IMG/VR virus record: IMGVR_UViG_3300038701_000780
Location: 1 to 29,187 of that record
Origin: a virus
DNA: 29,187 bases
Reading direction: 5' to 3' (one strand)
A program made the translations under genes and the position numbers. This document shows positions 7,448 to 14,966 of the stretch, piece after piece. The number at the start of each line of letters is the position of its first letter. Position 1 is the stretch's first letter. The notes under the pieces were generated by a model. The model had not been told where the DNA came from. It did not search any database and saw nothing but the letters and a program-made list of their open reading frames with translations.

Positions 7448-10400
7448 TTACCCCGATCTAGATACTTCGTAAAAGATTGATTGAGCTGTACCACTGCGCT
7501 TTTCAAAGATAATGCAGTCATCTTCTGCTACGTCGAATGTTCCCCCACCCGACAGGACAATGTTCTCATACGGATAGAAAGTGAAGGTAGGACGATCTAC
7601 TTGCCCAGTCAGGTTGATTGCACTTGAACCAGCGACAGCTTGTGCTCTCGTTGCGTGCACGGTGATTTGGTTAGCCGATGCAACATTGGCGTAGTACGTT
7701 GTACCTGCTGTCAAACCAAAAGCAGTAATCGGACAAGTTAGACCATCGCCTGTGGTGATTGAGTGTCCGTTGAAAGTAAGACGTTCCAGCCCACCGTCAA
7801 CACCATCTAGGTCATCAGTAAACGTGTCTCCCCCAGATGTCGACCCATGGTTGAACGTGATCGTATCACCTGACGCCGCCCTGAACCGCACCAGTTGACC
7901 GTCTTCAACGTTAGTTCCGTCGAGAAAGAAAACATCATCTGTTGTTCCAGCTTCAGCACTGATGTCGTACCCCGGAATCGGAGCGTTAACGTTCGGTGAA
8001 AAGGCCGGTGATGCCCCCGCTGTAATTGTAAAGGAACTGGCAGCGATAACTGTTGGTGTGTTACGGAACAATTCATAGATGTTACCGTCAGCTTGGCGTT
8101 CAAGAGCAATAGCATCTCGACGTGTGTCCATCACAAAATCGGTACCGTTGTTGAGACGGATGTTCCCTGTGCTGTCCTTAACCGTGATTACGTTACCCGG
8201 ATTAGCTCTGAGGTAAACGATGCCACCAATTGGAAGGTTGTTAATTGTATCAACGTCATCTACACCAGCACTTTCGGCTGTGATCTCAATACGTGAGCTG
8301 ATGGCATCGATTTCACCAGAAGAAACTGTGGCTTCCTGTGGACGTGTAGACTCAAAAGCTCTCCAGCTACGACTTACTTCGTAAACAGCATCTGAAAGTC
8401 TTTCAACAACTAGGGCCGTGGCGTCATCGTCAAGGACAATCTGTGCGTCGTGGTCCAATTGGATTTCAGTTGTCGTGTCTGTCTGAGTCTGGTTGCTAAG
8501 GACCGTAATTCTTTCGCCAGAAGCAGCTTTAATACGACACGTTCCAACGAAAGGAAGGTTTTCAATCGCAACCAAATCATCCGTAGTACCAGTGTTACTC
8601 TCAACAATGATGTTACGGAAGAAACGAGCATCGAGCACACCGTTAGCATCTAGAGCCAGTGTTACGTATCTGTCGTTTCTAACGTTGAACTCAAAGTAGG
8701 CACTGTGTGACGCATTAAGATCCCAAGGAGCACTTCTTGATGTTGACCCAAAGCCCGGAGCGTTGATATATGCAGCCCCAAGTGTGGCGTTTGTCTTAAG
8801 AGCGTGGCCCTGTGAAGATGTATTCTCAACACGGCGAGGCATCTCGATAACCCACTCAGACCCGTCCAGCGTAACTTCTCCGCCGTCGGCGTAGCCACCT
8901 GCGTTACAGGTATCAAACAGTGGATTGTTCAGTGAGCATCTATCTTGGTTACTGTTCGCACAAAGAAGTCCGGTGTGGTCGATGTTACGGATTTCCATGT
9001 CGTTGATGTTACAACGTTCAATTGTTGTAGTTGTCGCGAAGTAGAAACCATATTTAGTATCTTGACACTCACCAAGACCAAAGTCGATAATTCTGTAGCC
9101 GTCGCTTGCTGTACCGAAGAAACCAACACCGAAGCCACCGTTATCACTGTAGAACTGACCCCAACGAACAGAGAAGATTTTATCGTTTGCACCAACATCA
9201 TCAGGAGCGAATTTAACGGCCCAAGCTGCTCCTTGGATGTGAGCAAATGAAGTAAACACACCGTCAGCTGACTTGAACAGGTAGCCCGCTTCAACAGTTG
9301 CTTCCAGAAGGACTAGGCTTGTCGTGATACCTGTGATTTCGTTATTTTCGGCAACAGCGTCAGCTCGGTCTCGATAAATGCGGTAAGTGTCTGTGCTGAC
9401 CACCTTGGCGTACACAGCCTCAAACTCTGTCGTAGACGCATCAGCTGTGTAAACAAACAAACGTTGAAGGTCCATCATGCCGTGATCTGCCGTAGTAATT
9501 AGGTCACTGGCTACGCTGTCTACTGCATGTTTAGTTACGGTTCCTTGTGCGTGTTCAAGGGCAACAATGTGTACTGTTGTGTTTGTTCGGTCGTTCTTTT
9601 CTGTCAAAGGAGGGTTGTCTACACCAAAGGTGCTGTCACTGTCAAAGAAGATACTTCCTCGTCCACCAGATTTACGAAGACCTTTGTTGAAGTACGGAGC
9701 GATAATGTGCGCAGGGTTGGCCACTCGTGTTGCACGAATACCGTAGTAGCCCCCTGTGATTTCGCAGTTCTCGATAATGAGGTCGTTGATGTGGTAAGCC
9801 CAGATGACAGATCCACCACCGCCGTTTAGGTCACAATCTTGGGCCGTACATTCTATAGTCGTATTTGTGATCCCACAGTGAGTGATTGGTGTTGATTTAT
9901 CTTTCTCACCTCGAAAGTAAACGATGTTGACCGAAGGATCATCGCAGAAAATACGAGTTAGTCCGCGTCCTTGCCCATCAAATACAACTTGATCTGTAGC
10001 GGGGATATGTCCATTCACCGTATCTGAGGCATAGTAGTCACCATACACCAAACGACCACGGGCACCAGCAATTCCTCGTCTGTCTGACAAAGTGTAGATA
10101 AATCTGCTGTATGCACGAAGGGCTTGAAGGTCGTCTGTTACTCCGTCACCTGTGGCTCTGAAGTGGTAAGGAGTCAGACTGTCTAGGTCTGTTCGTACCC
10201 AAGCACCGTCGGAACCAGTAAGGCTCATGCCTGTCGTTACAAGGTAAGCAGCCCCTACAGAGTCAGCCAGAAGGTGCAGAGTGAAGTCTTCATCAACAAG
10301 TTGTACAAGTTGACCAGCTGTGCCGTCTACGGCCCCTTGGAAAGAGGTGTAAAGAGCGAACCCTGTTGACTCTTCGCGTGCGTAGTACTTCGTTTCAGCT

Positions 10401-11422
10401 GTGAATCCGCCAGCGGTAGTCGTTGATACAAGAACGTCACCTGTACCAATTCCTTGGTCTGTAACTGTAACGATGTCTGAGCCCGTGTTAACTGTAGGGT
10501 TTACGATAGACTTAACAACAAGAGAACTCGACATATCAGAGTCGTCTTTTCTCCATTGTCCAAACTCTCGACCACTAACAGAGAAGTTGTCACGAAGTCC
10601 TGTACCAAGAGCAATGGCTGCATCTAGACCAGAAACCTCTACTGCAACATCCTCAAACAGCGTGTCAACCTCAACGAGGGCGCCTTGCACGGTTGGAGAG
10701 GACAGTCGGGTGTTTGTAGAAAAGAAACCAACAAGCGAAGCCCCATCACCATCGGCAGCAGAAGCAAAAGTTGTAGATACGTTCGTTAGGTCGCTGTCTA
10801 GTTCTGTCAGCGCTCCTTGCACAGTAGAGGTCGAAATGTTTGTCCCTGTATTAAAGAAACCAACAAGACCCGAACCGTTTCCGTCATCCGCCGAAGCAAG
10901 GTTAGTGGCGTTAGTCGTAATTAGCTGTGTGAGTGTTGTTGATGTAGACGATAGGTCCGCGTCGAGTTCAAAAATTGCCGCTTGCACTGTTGATGCAGTA
11001 ACGTTAGAACTTGTATTGTCAAAACCAATGAGACCAGCACCGGGTGCTACGCCAGTGGCGTCGGCAAGGTCAGCTAGGAACGAAGTGTTGTTCGCAGAGA
11101 TTGCTGTGCTGATTTCAGTGTCAGTTTCGGTCGTACTATAGACATCAAGGTTCGAACGTGCGTCACCGAGGATTCCAGCCTCATAGGTAGGCGCTACGTT
11201 TTCGTAGTTGACACCACCCTCAAAAGTGAATAGACCTTGAACGTCAATGTTCCCCTGAAGGATTTCAGAAGCAAGTCGAAGAGCAAGTGCTGAGATAGAA
11301 AAACGCTTAGGAACTTCGTTAACGAGCACGAGGGTGTAGTCAGTGTCTTGGACAGTGCTGCCCTCAATGCTCTCTAGATCCTGAACATTTTGAAGAATGA
11401 AGTTGTCTGGATTAGCTGCCAT
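7448..11422 (-). CDS. Beta-helix tailspike / large tail fibre
   Basis: A 1324-aa protein, the largest gene here. Residues 1-125 are a virion-binding head (VQDTDYTLVLVNEVPKRFSI). Residues about 128-260 hold three copies of a module G(A/S)GL(I/V)GFxxTxxxxSxxTVQ followed by A(L/I)xELD. A pectate-lyase-like entry motif GDGVTDD occurs at about 425-431, followed by LIIENCEITGGYYGIRAT, NCEITGG-type turns and repeated short strands characteristic of right-handed parallel beta-helices. The C-terminal 350 residues contain repeated DDVDTINNLP / DDLVAIENLPFVGT / TDDVFFLDG units with 'GxxIxxxxxxG(E/D)xITV' strands, perhaps small beta modules. It probably recognises or degrades a surface polysaccharide. 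Enzyme activity is inference; no catalytic residues could be assigned. Confidence 0.85.
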   Translation of the reverse strand: MAANPDNFILQNVQDLESIEGSTVQDTDYTLVLVNEVPKRFSISALALRLASEILQGNIDVQGLFTFEGGVNYENVAPTYEAGILGDARSNLDVYSTTETDTEISTAISANNTSFLADLADATGVAPGAGLIGFDNTSSNVTASTVQAAIFELDADLSSTSTTLTQLITTNATNLASADDGNGSGLVGFFNTGTNISTSTVQGALTELDSDLTNVSTTFASAADGDGASLVGFFSTNTRLSSPTVQGALVEVDTLFEDVAVEVSGLDAAIALGTGLRDNFSVSGREFGQWRKDDSDMSSSLVVKSIVNPTVNTGSDIVTVTDQGIGTGDVLVSTTTAGGFTAETKYYAREESTGFALYTSFQGAVDGTAGQLVQLVDEDFTLHLLADSVGAAYLVTTGMSLTGSDGAWVRTDLDSLTPYHFRATGDGVTDDLQALRAYSRFIYTLSDRRGIAGARGRLVYGDYYASDTVNGHIPATDQVVFDGQGRGLTRIFCDDPSVNIVYFRGEKDKSTPITHCGITNTTIECTAQDCDLNGGGGSVIWAYHINDLIIENCEITGGYYGIRATRVANPAHIIAPYFNKGLRKSGGRGSIFFDSDSTFGVDNPPLTEKNDRTNTTVHIVALEHAQGTVTKHAVDSVASDLITTADHGMMDLQRLFVYTADASTTEFEAVYAKVVSTDTYRIYRDRADAVAENNEITGITTSLVLLEATVEAGYLFKSADGVFTSFAHIQGAAWAVKFAPDDVGANDKIFSVRWGQFYSDNGGFGVGFFGTASDGYRIIDFGLGECQDTKYGFYFATTTTIERCNINDMEIRNIDHTGLLCANSNQDRCSLNNPLFDTCNAGGYADGGEVTLDGSEWVIEMPRRVENTSSQGHALKTNATLGAAYINAPGFGSTSRSAPWDLNASHSAYFEFNVRNDRYVTLALDANGVLDARFFRNIIVESNTGTTDDLVAIENLPFVGTCRIKAASGERITVLSNQTQTDTTTEIQLDHDAQIVLDDDATALVVERLSDAVYEVSRSWRAFESTRPQEATVSSGEIDAISSRIEITAESAGVDDVDTINNLPIGGIVYLRANPGNVITVKDSTGNIRLNNGTDFVMDTRRDAIALERQADGNIYELFRNTPTVIAASSFTITAGASPAFSPNVNAPIPGYDISAEAGTTDDVFFLDGTNVEDGQLVRFRAASGDTITFNHGSTSGGDTFTDDLDGVDGGLERLTFNGHSITTGDGLTCPITAFGLTAGTTYYANVASANQITVHATRAQAVAGSSAINLTGQVDRPTFTFYPYENIVLSGGGTFDVAEDDCIIFEKRSGTAQSIFYEVSRSG

Positions 11423-11434
11423 TTACTTAGCCCC

Positions 11435-11713
11435 TTATGATGACCCTTCTTTTTCTACAACGACAGCTGTTTGTGTTGGTACGATGGGAATAAAAATCAT
11501 GAATTTGCTTGCTGGTACGTAGACATTTGGAAGCTCGTCCCCAAGAGTAGAAGCGATTAACGTTCCATTACTTGATCCCGGCCATACTGTTACGTTAGTG
11601 TCTTCAATACGGTAATAGATACTCGCACCCTGCACTTGGCAGTTGACACCAGCTGACCCACCAGATACTGTTCCGGGTGTTGTCGTAGTTCCTGTTCTTT
11701 TCGTTGTAGCCAT
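11435..11713 (-). CDS. Small virion protein, paralogue of next fibre's head
   Basis: A 92-aa protein MATTKRTGTTTTPGTVSGGS, with QVQGASIYYRIEDTNVTVWP and a C-terminal strand region KFMIFIPIVPTQTAVVVEKE. It is clearly homologous along its full length to residues 1-95 of the 336-aa protein encoded just upstream (MATTKHTATATSATEIAGGS, QVQGPSIYYRIED), so the two arose by tandem duplication or one lost a C-terminal domain. It is probably a beta-rich domain that is attached to the virion alone, as a decoration or base unit. Shine-Dalgarno-like GAAGG lies upstream (AGAAGGTACAATAGAATC). Function is not known. Confidence 0.72.
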   Translation of the reverse strand: MATTKRTGTTTTPGTVSGGSAGVNCQVQGASIYYRIEDTNVTVWPGSSNGTLIASTLGDELPNVYVPASKFMIFIPIVPTQTAVVVEKEGSS

Positions 11714-11729
11714 GATTCTATTGTACCTT

Positions 11730-12740
11730 CTAAATACTCAGGCTGCCAATTTCGGCTAACTCATCAATGACCGCTGTTTTCTGTGCCTCAGTGATTACAC
11801 CGTTACCCGCTTTCAGTGCACCAAGAGAGCCAGTGAAAAGACCGTTGTTAGGACTGATAATGTCTTGAGCAAAAAGAACAAAACCACGTCTCTGGCTTGC
11901 TCCGTCGGTGTCAAAAGGAACGATAGTTGTTGGGCTTTCTTTGTTATATTGACCGACAATGGACGTGGTTCCTGTTCTTTGGATAAAGAATACGTGCCAA
12001 ACACTGATGTCACCATCTACAAGCACAGCACTTGCCCCTGACGAGTTATACCAGTTCCATTTATTAGACAAAGCACGAAGACCGCCTTGAAAGTTGCTGG
12101 TTGTCGCAAAGAGTCGTCCTGACGTTCCTTTAGCAAGACCGGCTACCCAGAAGTCTTCACCGAGATCGGGGCCGTTGGGGTCAGAGTCAAGAGGTACTCT
12201 TTCAGCCATCAACTGGCTTGCCGCTGTAACGATAGACATGAAGTCACCCTCGTCGTTAAGCGTTGCCTTTGACACAGCAGATGGTGTTTGCCAGTAACGT
12301 CCGTTGGCCTTGTCGAATAGATGTCCTACGTCGTCATCATCGTCAGTAGCTGCTGTTGGTGAGGCTTGACGGAGACGCTCGTCGAACGTTGTACCTGTGG
12401 CACTGATGTTGATGTCAATGATGGTATCAGGAAGCTGTACAGAGGCCGCTGAAGCTCCTTCTACGATCACAGGGTCTCGGGCAATCACTGTAGAAGGAGC
12501 GCCGTCTGGGGCAGAGACAAAGACACAGAACTTATCAGCAGGGATCTCAAAAGTCGGGTTAGGTGTTTTCTTAGTGACACGAGCTTCGACAAAACCGTTT
12601 GTTGTACTCCAAGACACACCCGTAGAATCCTCAATACGGTAGTAGATACTCGGTCCCTGAACCTGACAGGTCTTTCCGCCTGATCCTCCTGCGATTTCTG
12701 TAGCCGATGTGGCTGTTGCTGTGTGTTTTGTCGTTGCCAT
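11730..12740 (-). CDS. Tail fibre/appendage protein with lectin-like domain
   Basis: A 336-aa protein. Residues 1-95 are the same domain as the neighbouring 92-aa protein. A linker VIVEGASAASVQLPDTIIDI leads to a C-terminal domain of about 200 residues with GHLFDKANGRYWQTPSA, FWVAGLAKGTSGRLFATTSN, ALSNKWNWYNSSGASAVLVD, VWHVFFIQRTGTTSIVGQYN and GLFTGSLGALKAGNGVITEA. This succession of beta-strands with a late 'fnGSigal..y...Lt.aq...l...la' motif is typical of concanavalin/LamG-like sandwich domains in phage fibres. It probably binds a surface sugar. AGGGGA lies 7 nt before ATG. Confidence 0.72.
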   Translation of the reverse strand: MATTKHTATATSATEIAGGSGGKTCQVQGPSIYYRIEDSTGVSWSTTNGFVEARVTKKTPNPTFEIPADKFCVFVSAPDGAPSTVIARDPVIVEGASAASVQLPDTIIDINISATGTTFDERLRQASPTAATDDDDDVGHLFDKANGRYWQTPSAVSKATLNDEGDFMSIVTAASQLMAERVPLDSDPNGPDLGEDFWVAGLAKGTSGRLFATTSNFQGGLRALSNKWNWYNSSGASAVLVDGDISVWHVFFIQRTGTTSIVGQYNKESPTTIVPFDTDGASQRRGFVLFAQDIISPNNGLFTGSLGALKAGNGVITEAQKTAVIDELAEIGSLSI

Positions 12741-13898
12741 TTAATTCCCCTGAAACGTGTGAATAGTGCTTCCTACCTCACCATCATACACCCAATCGGT
12801 GATTCCAGCGTTTCTGATTAGCAGATCGTAGCCAGTAACTTCAGCGTTTCTTGTCATAACTCGTTTGAAAAAAGGCTGGCCGTGTTGATCGAACTGAAAA
12901 ACTGTGCCAATGTTGCTTCCAAGGACAGATGAAGAAGGTGTCATGTAGAACTCAACGTATCCAAAGTCGCTGCCTCCAGCGTGTCCATAGATAGCTTTTG
13001 AGAAGTTGTGTGCTTCAATCGGGCCGTCAACAATGATGTAGTCGCTATCGTTAAGGACAGGAACACGTCTATACCAGTTACAGGCGGCCCCAGCACTTCG
13101 TCCATCTTGGATAGAGCTACCGGGAGCCCTGTACCCCTCTGGTTGGCGTCCGTGGGCCGTATATCCTCCACTAAGGATGTGTGCAGAGCCGACAAAGCCG
13201 TGAGCAGGCACTCTGTAGCTTGTTACGCCATCGATGAACCCAAACACTGAGCCAGCGTCGTTGATGTGGATCTGGTCTTTGCCAAAGTTACCAATGATTC
13301 CAACGTTTTGTAGCCCGTGTGCTTTAACGGCGTTTTGTCTGTCGTAAATTCGAATGTCTGTTGGTTCACTCGGGCTGTTTACAAAGATCTCAAATACAGC
13401 TTCTTTCTTTGTTGTCAGCCTTGGGTCACCGGAAGAATCGTTCAGAAGATTAAGGCAGAAACTGTTTGGAGTTACTTTTACTGCGTCAATGTTCTCTTGG
13501 ATTGTGCCTTCATTCTTCCAAATAAGTGGAGCCAACCCTCTGTCCATTGCGTAGTGAGGACTGTGAGCCGAGATGCTGCCGTTGTTATTAGGTGTGTCCC
13601 TAAATGTGTAGGTTTTGCCCCAACAGTCTCCATCTACCTGAACAAAGCCCTCAAGTAAGGCTCGGGCGTCAAGTAACACTTCTGTGTCTTGTCCAACGAG
13701 AATACGAGACCCGAAATCAGTGGAGGCTAGCGGCAGTGTTGAAGAGCCAAGGAACACGATTACGGCGTCGTCATCGGACCCCAGCTTCGCTGCTTCGGCT
13801 GTTGGAAAGGGATTTAGGAGAGAACCATCTGAAGGATTTAGGTATCCCCGAGAGCTGTCTACGTAAACGGTTTGGCGGCCAAAAGAATTGTGAATCAT
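12741..13898 (-). CDS. Putative tail-associated beta-helix protein
   Basis: I choose the ATG at 13896-13898 (MIHNSFGRQTVYVDSSRGYL), giving 385 aa; an upstream in-frame ATG at 13970 would add 24 residues (MSGAINLCTFF...) that run back into the tRNA region and look noncoding. 'VYVDSSRGYLNPSDGSLLNP' then FPTAEAAKLGSDDDAVIVFL is the usual start of single-stranded right-handed beta-helix proteins (yvd...G.d...G....PF.ti..A...a..gd.i.v..G). Later parts HGLQNVGIIGNFGKDQIHI and SYRVPAHGFVGSAHILSGG fit stacked strands. It is the first gene after the tRNA cluster and overlaps the next start. It is probably a spike or a depolymerase-like appendage; catalytic residues are not assignable. Confidence 0.72.
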   Translation of the reverse strand: MIHNSFGRQTVYVDSSRGYLNPSDGSLLNPFPTAEAAKLGSDDDAVIVFLGSSTLPLASTDFGSRILVGQDTEVLLDARALLEGFVQVDGDCWGKTYTFRDTPNNNGSISAHSPHYAMDRGLAPLIWKNEGTIQENIDAVKVTPNSFCLNLLNDSSGDPRLTTKKEAVFEIFVNSPSEPTDIRIYDRQNAVKAHGLQNVGIIGNFGKDQIHINDAGSVFGFIDGVTSYRVPAHGFVGSAHILSGGYTAHGRQPEGYRAPGSSIQDGRSAGAACNWYRRVPVLNDSDYIIVDGPIEAHNFSKAIYGHAGGSDFGYVEFYMTPSSSVLGSNIGTVFQFDQHGQPFFKRVMTRNAEVTGYDLLIRNAGITDWVYDGEVGSTIHTFQGN

Positions 13899-13935
13899 AA
13901 AGATGATTATAGCAGTTTTGCTATGTAAACACCGA
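13899..13935 (-). promoter_or_regulatory. Possible promoter just before tail operon
   Basis: On the minus strand a perfect TATAAT lies 8 nt before the ATG at 13898. The sequence 17 nt further up (around GGTGTT) is a poor -35. If used, transcription would start almost at the ATG, giving a leaderless message; no Shine-Dalgarno is visible, which is consistent with this. It is a weak prediction based only on the -10 box and position between the tRNA cluster and tail genes. Confidence 0.3.
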
Positions 13936-13957
13936 TAGAAAAAAGTACATAGGTTTA

Positions 13958-14040
13958 TGGCACCCGACAAAGGACTCGAACCTTTATTTTCAGCTCCATT
14001 TACGGATGACTGCTTCGTAGGCAGGACCGGCTAGACGGGC
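13958..14040 (-). tRNA. Atypical tRNA, anticodon ACG (Arg) likely
   Basis: 83 nt with encoded CCA. The acceptor (GCCCGTC with GTCGGGT) pairs at 6 of 7 positions with one G-U, and the T arm AAAGG-TTCGAGT-CCTTT is perfect. A 4-bp stem CTGC/GCAG encloses loop CTACGAA, identical to that of bacterial tRNA-Arg(ACG). The D arm is reduced to a few bases (GCCGGTC) and about 25 nt with a small hairpin lie between anticodon and T arms, so the cloverleaf is unusual and function is uncertain. Confidence 0.55.
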
Positions 14041-14046
14041 ATAAGT

Positions 14047-14122
14047 TGGTGTATCCCCGAGGAATCGAACCCCAGCCTCTTAGGCTTCAACAAAGCGTGC
14101 GCACCAGCTACACCAGAGATAC
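14047..14122 (-). tRNA. tRNA, anticodon probably GTT (Asn)
   Basis: 76 nt including CCA. Acceptor GTATCTC/GGGATAC and T arm TGGGG-TTCGATT-CCTCG are good. The anticodon arm is ACGCT-TTGTTGA-AGCCT with one mismatch, giving GTT; a different fold around GCCTAAGAGGC cannot be excluded. A better tRNA-Asn(GTT) occurs at 16028-16105, so this one may be degenerate or have a different identity. Confidence 0.6.
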
Positions 14123-14148
14123 ATAGTTGTTGGAACAGCCAACCGGAC

Positions 14149-14183
14149 TAGCAGCTTCGCTGCGGCCACGAGCTTTGCTCGTT
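14149..14183 (-). repeat. Double-hairpin element inside tRNA T-loop
   Basis: Minus strand: ACGAGC-AAA-GCTCGT, linker GGC, CGCAGC-GAA-GCTGC, ending in TA. It starts AACGAGC and ends GCTGCTA, the same ends as the copy at 22226-22260, from which it differs at one base of the linker. It lies between the G and the T of a T-loop TTCGAG|T. Confidence 0.88.
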
Positions 14184-14214
14184 CTCGAACCGGCATCTCC
14201 TCCATTTAGACGAA

Positions 14215-14236
14215 AGCAGGCCACGCCTGCGGCGTT
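14215..14236 (-). repeat. Single-hairpin element (ACGCC-GCA-GGCGT type)
   Basis: Minus strand: A-ACGCC-GCA-GGCGT-GGCCTGCT. The same unit recurs at 16844-16866 and, in opposite orientation, at 17123-17144. It lies directly after the acceptor stem of the interrupted tRNA at 14131-14245. Confidence 0.82.
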
Positions 14237-14254
14237 ATTGGCTGCATGTAGATT

Positions 14255-14328
14255 TGGTCGTCCCACGAGGTAACGCTCCTCGGTCTCTTGCTTATCAGGC
14301 AAGTACTCTACTTTTGAGCTATAGGACA
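14255..14328 (-). tRNA. tRNA-Ile (GAT)
   Basis: 74 nt with CCA. Acceptor TGTCCTA/TGGGACG (two G-U pairs), D stem GCTC/GAGT, anticodon arm CTTGC-CTGATAA-GCAAG. The T stem CGAGG/CCTCG is perfect but the loop is AGCGTTA instead of TTCRANY, and the D-loop AAAAGTA lacks the GG pair, so the normal D-T loop contact cannot form. Anticodon is clear; functionality is open. Confidence 0.82.
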
Positions 14329-14372
14329 TTGAAAATTTCTGTCCACAGCGAAGCTGTTTTAGGACATTGAAA
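14322..14372 (-). repeat. Hairpin element flanked by 13-bp direct repeats
   Basis: The 13-bp sequence taggacattgaaa (plus strand) occurs at 14322-14334 and 14360-14372. Between them is a hairpin ACAGC-GAA-GCTGT (14345-14357). One repeat copy covers the 5' end of tRNA-Ile, the other abuts the 3' CCA of the next tRNA. This looks like an insertion with target duplication. Confidence 0.82.
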
Positions 14373-14373
14373 T

Positions 14374-14547
14374 TGGCGGGCCGTGCGGGATTCGAACCAA
14401 GATCGAGAAATGGGGTCTCAACGATCCTTTTACGCTTCCTCTTGTCTAGATCTTCTGACTTTTGAACATTCCCATTATTTTTCAGTTTTCAGAAGAGGGG
14501 TCCTTACGGCTTTCCCGACAAGCGCTTTACCATTAAGCTAACGGCCC
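14374..14547 (-). tRNA. tRNA-Pro (CGG), interrupted by ~98 nt
   Basis: Ends are tRNA-like: acceptor GGGCCGT/ACGGCCC is perfect, followed by G and CCA; D arm GCTT-AATGGTA-AAGC is perfect; anticodon arm GCTT-GTCGGGA-AAGC gives CGG. About 98 extra nt then separate the anticodon arm from a T arm whose loop is TTCGAAT but whose stem pairs only partly. The insert can fold: TCTTCTGA pairs with TCAGAAGA, and GATC..GAGA pairs with TCTC..GATC. It is either an unusual intervening sequence or a broken gene. Confidence 0.6.
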
Positions 14548-14551
14548 TAAT

Positions 14552-14625
14552 TGGAACGGATACTCAGACTCGAACTGAGGACTCTTGGTTGGAAGCCAAG
14601 CACGTTACCTCTACGCCATACCCGC
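14552..14625 (-). tRNA. tRNA-Gly (TCC)
   Basis: 74 nt with CCA. Acceptor GCGGGTA/TATCCGT with G-U pairs, anticodon arm CTTGG-CTTCCAA-CCAAG, T arm CTCAG-TTCGAGT-CTGAG perfect. Standard cloverleaf. Confidence 0.93.
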
Positions 14626-14643
14626 ATGAATTTTATACTTCGG

Positions 14644-14685
14644 CTGGATGAACAGCTTTGCTGTGACCAGTCTTTGACTGGATGA
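14644..14685. repeat. Double-hairpin element with 8-bp direct repeats
   Basis: Plus strand: ctggatga (14644-14651), hairpin ACAGC-TTT-GCTGT (14652-14664), GA, hairpin CCAGTC-TTT-GACTGG (14667-14681), and ctggatga again (14678-14685). The second direct repeat contains the CCA end of tRNA-Gln, so the element abuts a tRNA 3' end and the stem itself uses the repeat bases. Confidence 0.85.
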
Positions 14686-14752
14686 TCCGACAGGATTCGA
14701 ACCTGTGTCAACGGATTCAAAGTCCGCTATCCTACCACTAGACGACGGATCA
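14679..14752 (-). tRNA. tRNA-Gln (TTG)
   Basis: 74 nt with CCA. Acceptor TGATCCG/CGGATCA perfect, anticodon arm CGGA-CTTTGAA-TCCG, T arm ACAGG-TTCGAAT-CCTGT perfect. The CCA is shared with a palindromic element. Confidence 0.93.
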
Positions 14753-14759
14753 ACATAAT

Positions 14760-14836
14760 TGGCAAGGGAGGTAGGAATCGAACCCACGACACGCAGTGGT
14801 TTGGAATCACCGGCTCTACCATTGAGCTACACCCCT
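14760..14836 (-). tRNA. tRNA-Trp (CCA)
   Basis: 77 nt with CCA. It starts AGGGGTGTAGCTCAATGGTA, close to bacterial tRNA-Trp, with anticodon loop TTCCAAA (anticodon CCA), G73, and T arm GTGGG-TTCGATT-CCTAC. Two mismatches in acceptor and anticodon stems. Confidence 0.88.
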
Positions 14837-14966
14837 ATGATTTCTTACCGAGAAACGACATCCAGACGGCTCATGACACCTTCAAAAACCCTTTTCAACG
14901 GTATGACACCCCTGCTCCAGTAACCGTAAACACCTCATCTAGAATAGGTGCCACGAACGAAGTGAG
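14837..14966. other. Spacer without recognised gene
   Basis: No tRNA T-loop signature or ORF with coding character is seen. At 14951-14969 there is an inverted repeat CCAC...GTGG around GAACGAAGTGA that runs into the CCA end of the next tRNA; it may be a diverged palindromic element. Confidence 0.4.

Larger units (their letters stand above)
14131..14245 (-). pseudogene. tRNA gene interrupted by palindromic elements
   Basis: The 5' end GCAGCCA pairs fully (one G-U) with TGGCTGT, followed by T and CCA, so acceptor ends are intact. The T stem GCCGG/CCGGT with loop TTCGAGT can be rebuilt only if the 35-bp element at 14149-14183 is removed from inside the T-loop. A second element (14215-14236) lies just after position 9, where the D arm should start. 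After removing both, about 57 nt remain, so D or anticodon arms are lost. Either a pseudogene or an RNA with large loop insertions; no anticodon is assignable. Confidence 0.65.

Noticed and set aside
10401-11141. 246-codon plus-strand ORF
   Set aside because: Antisense to the repeat modules of the tailspike gene; Ser/Pro/Val-rich and low complexity, typical of a shadow frame.
13899-13970. Upstream start of the tail gene at 13970
   Set aside because: The added 24 residues overlap a tRNA 3' end and lie upstream of the TATAAT box; the N-terminal beta-helix pattern begins after the ATG at 13898.
14374-14547. Group I intron in tRNA-Pro
   Set aside because: The insert (~98 nt) is too short, is not in the anticodon loop, and I see no P7/guanosine-site core.
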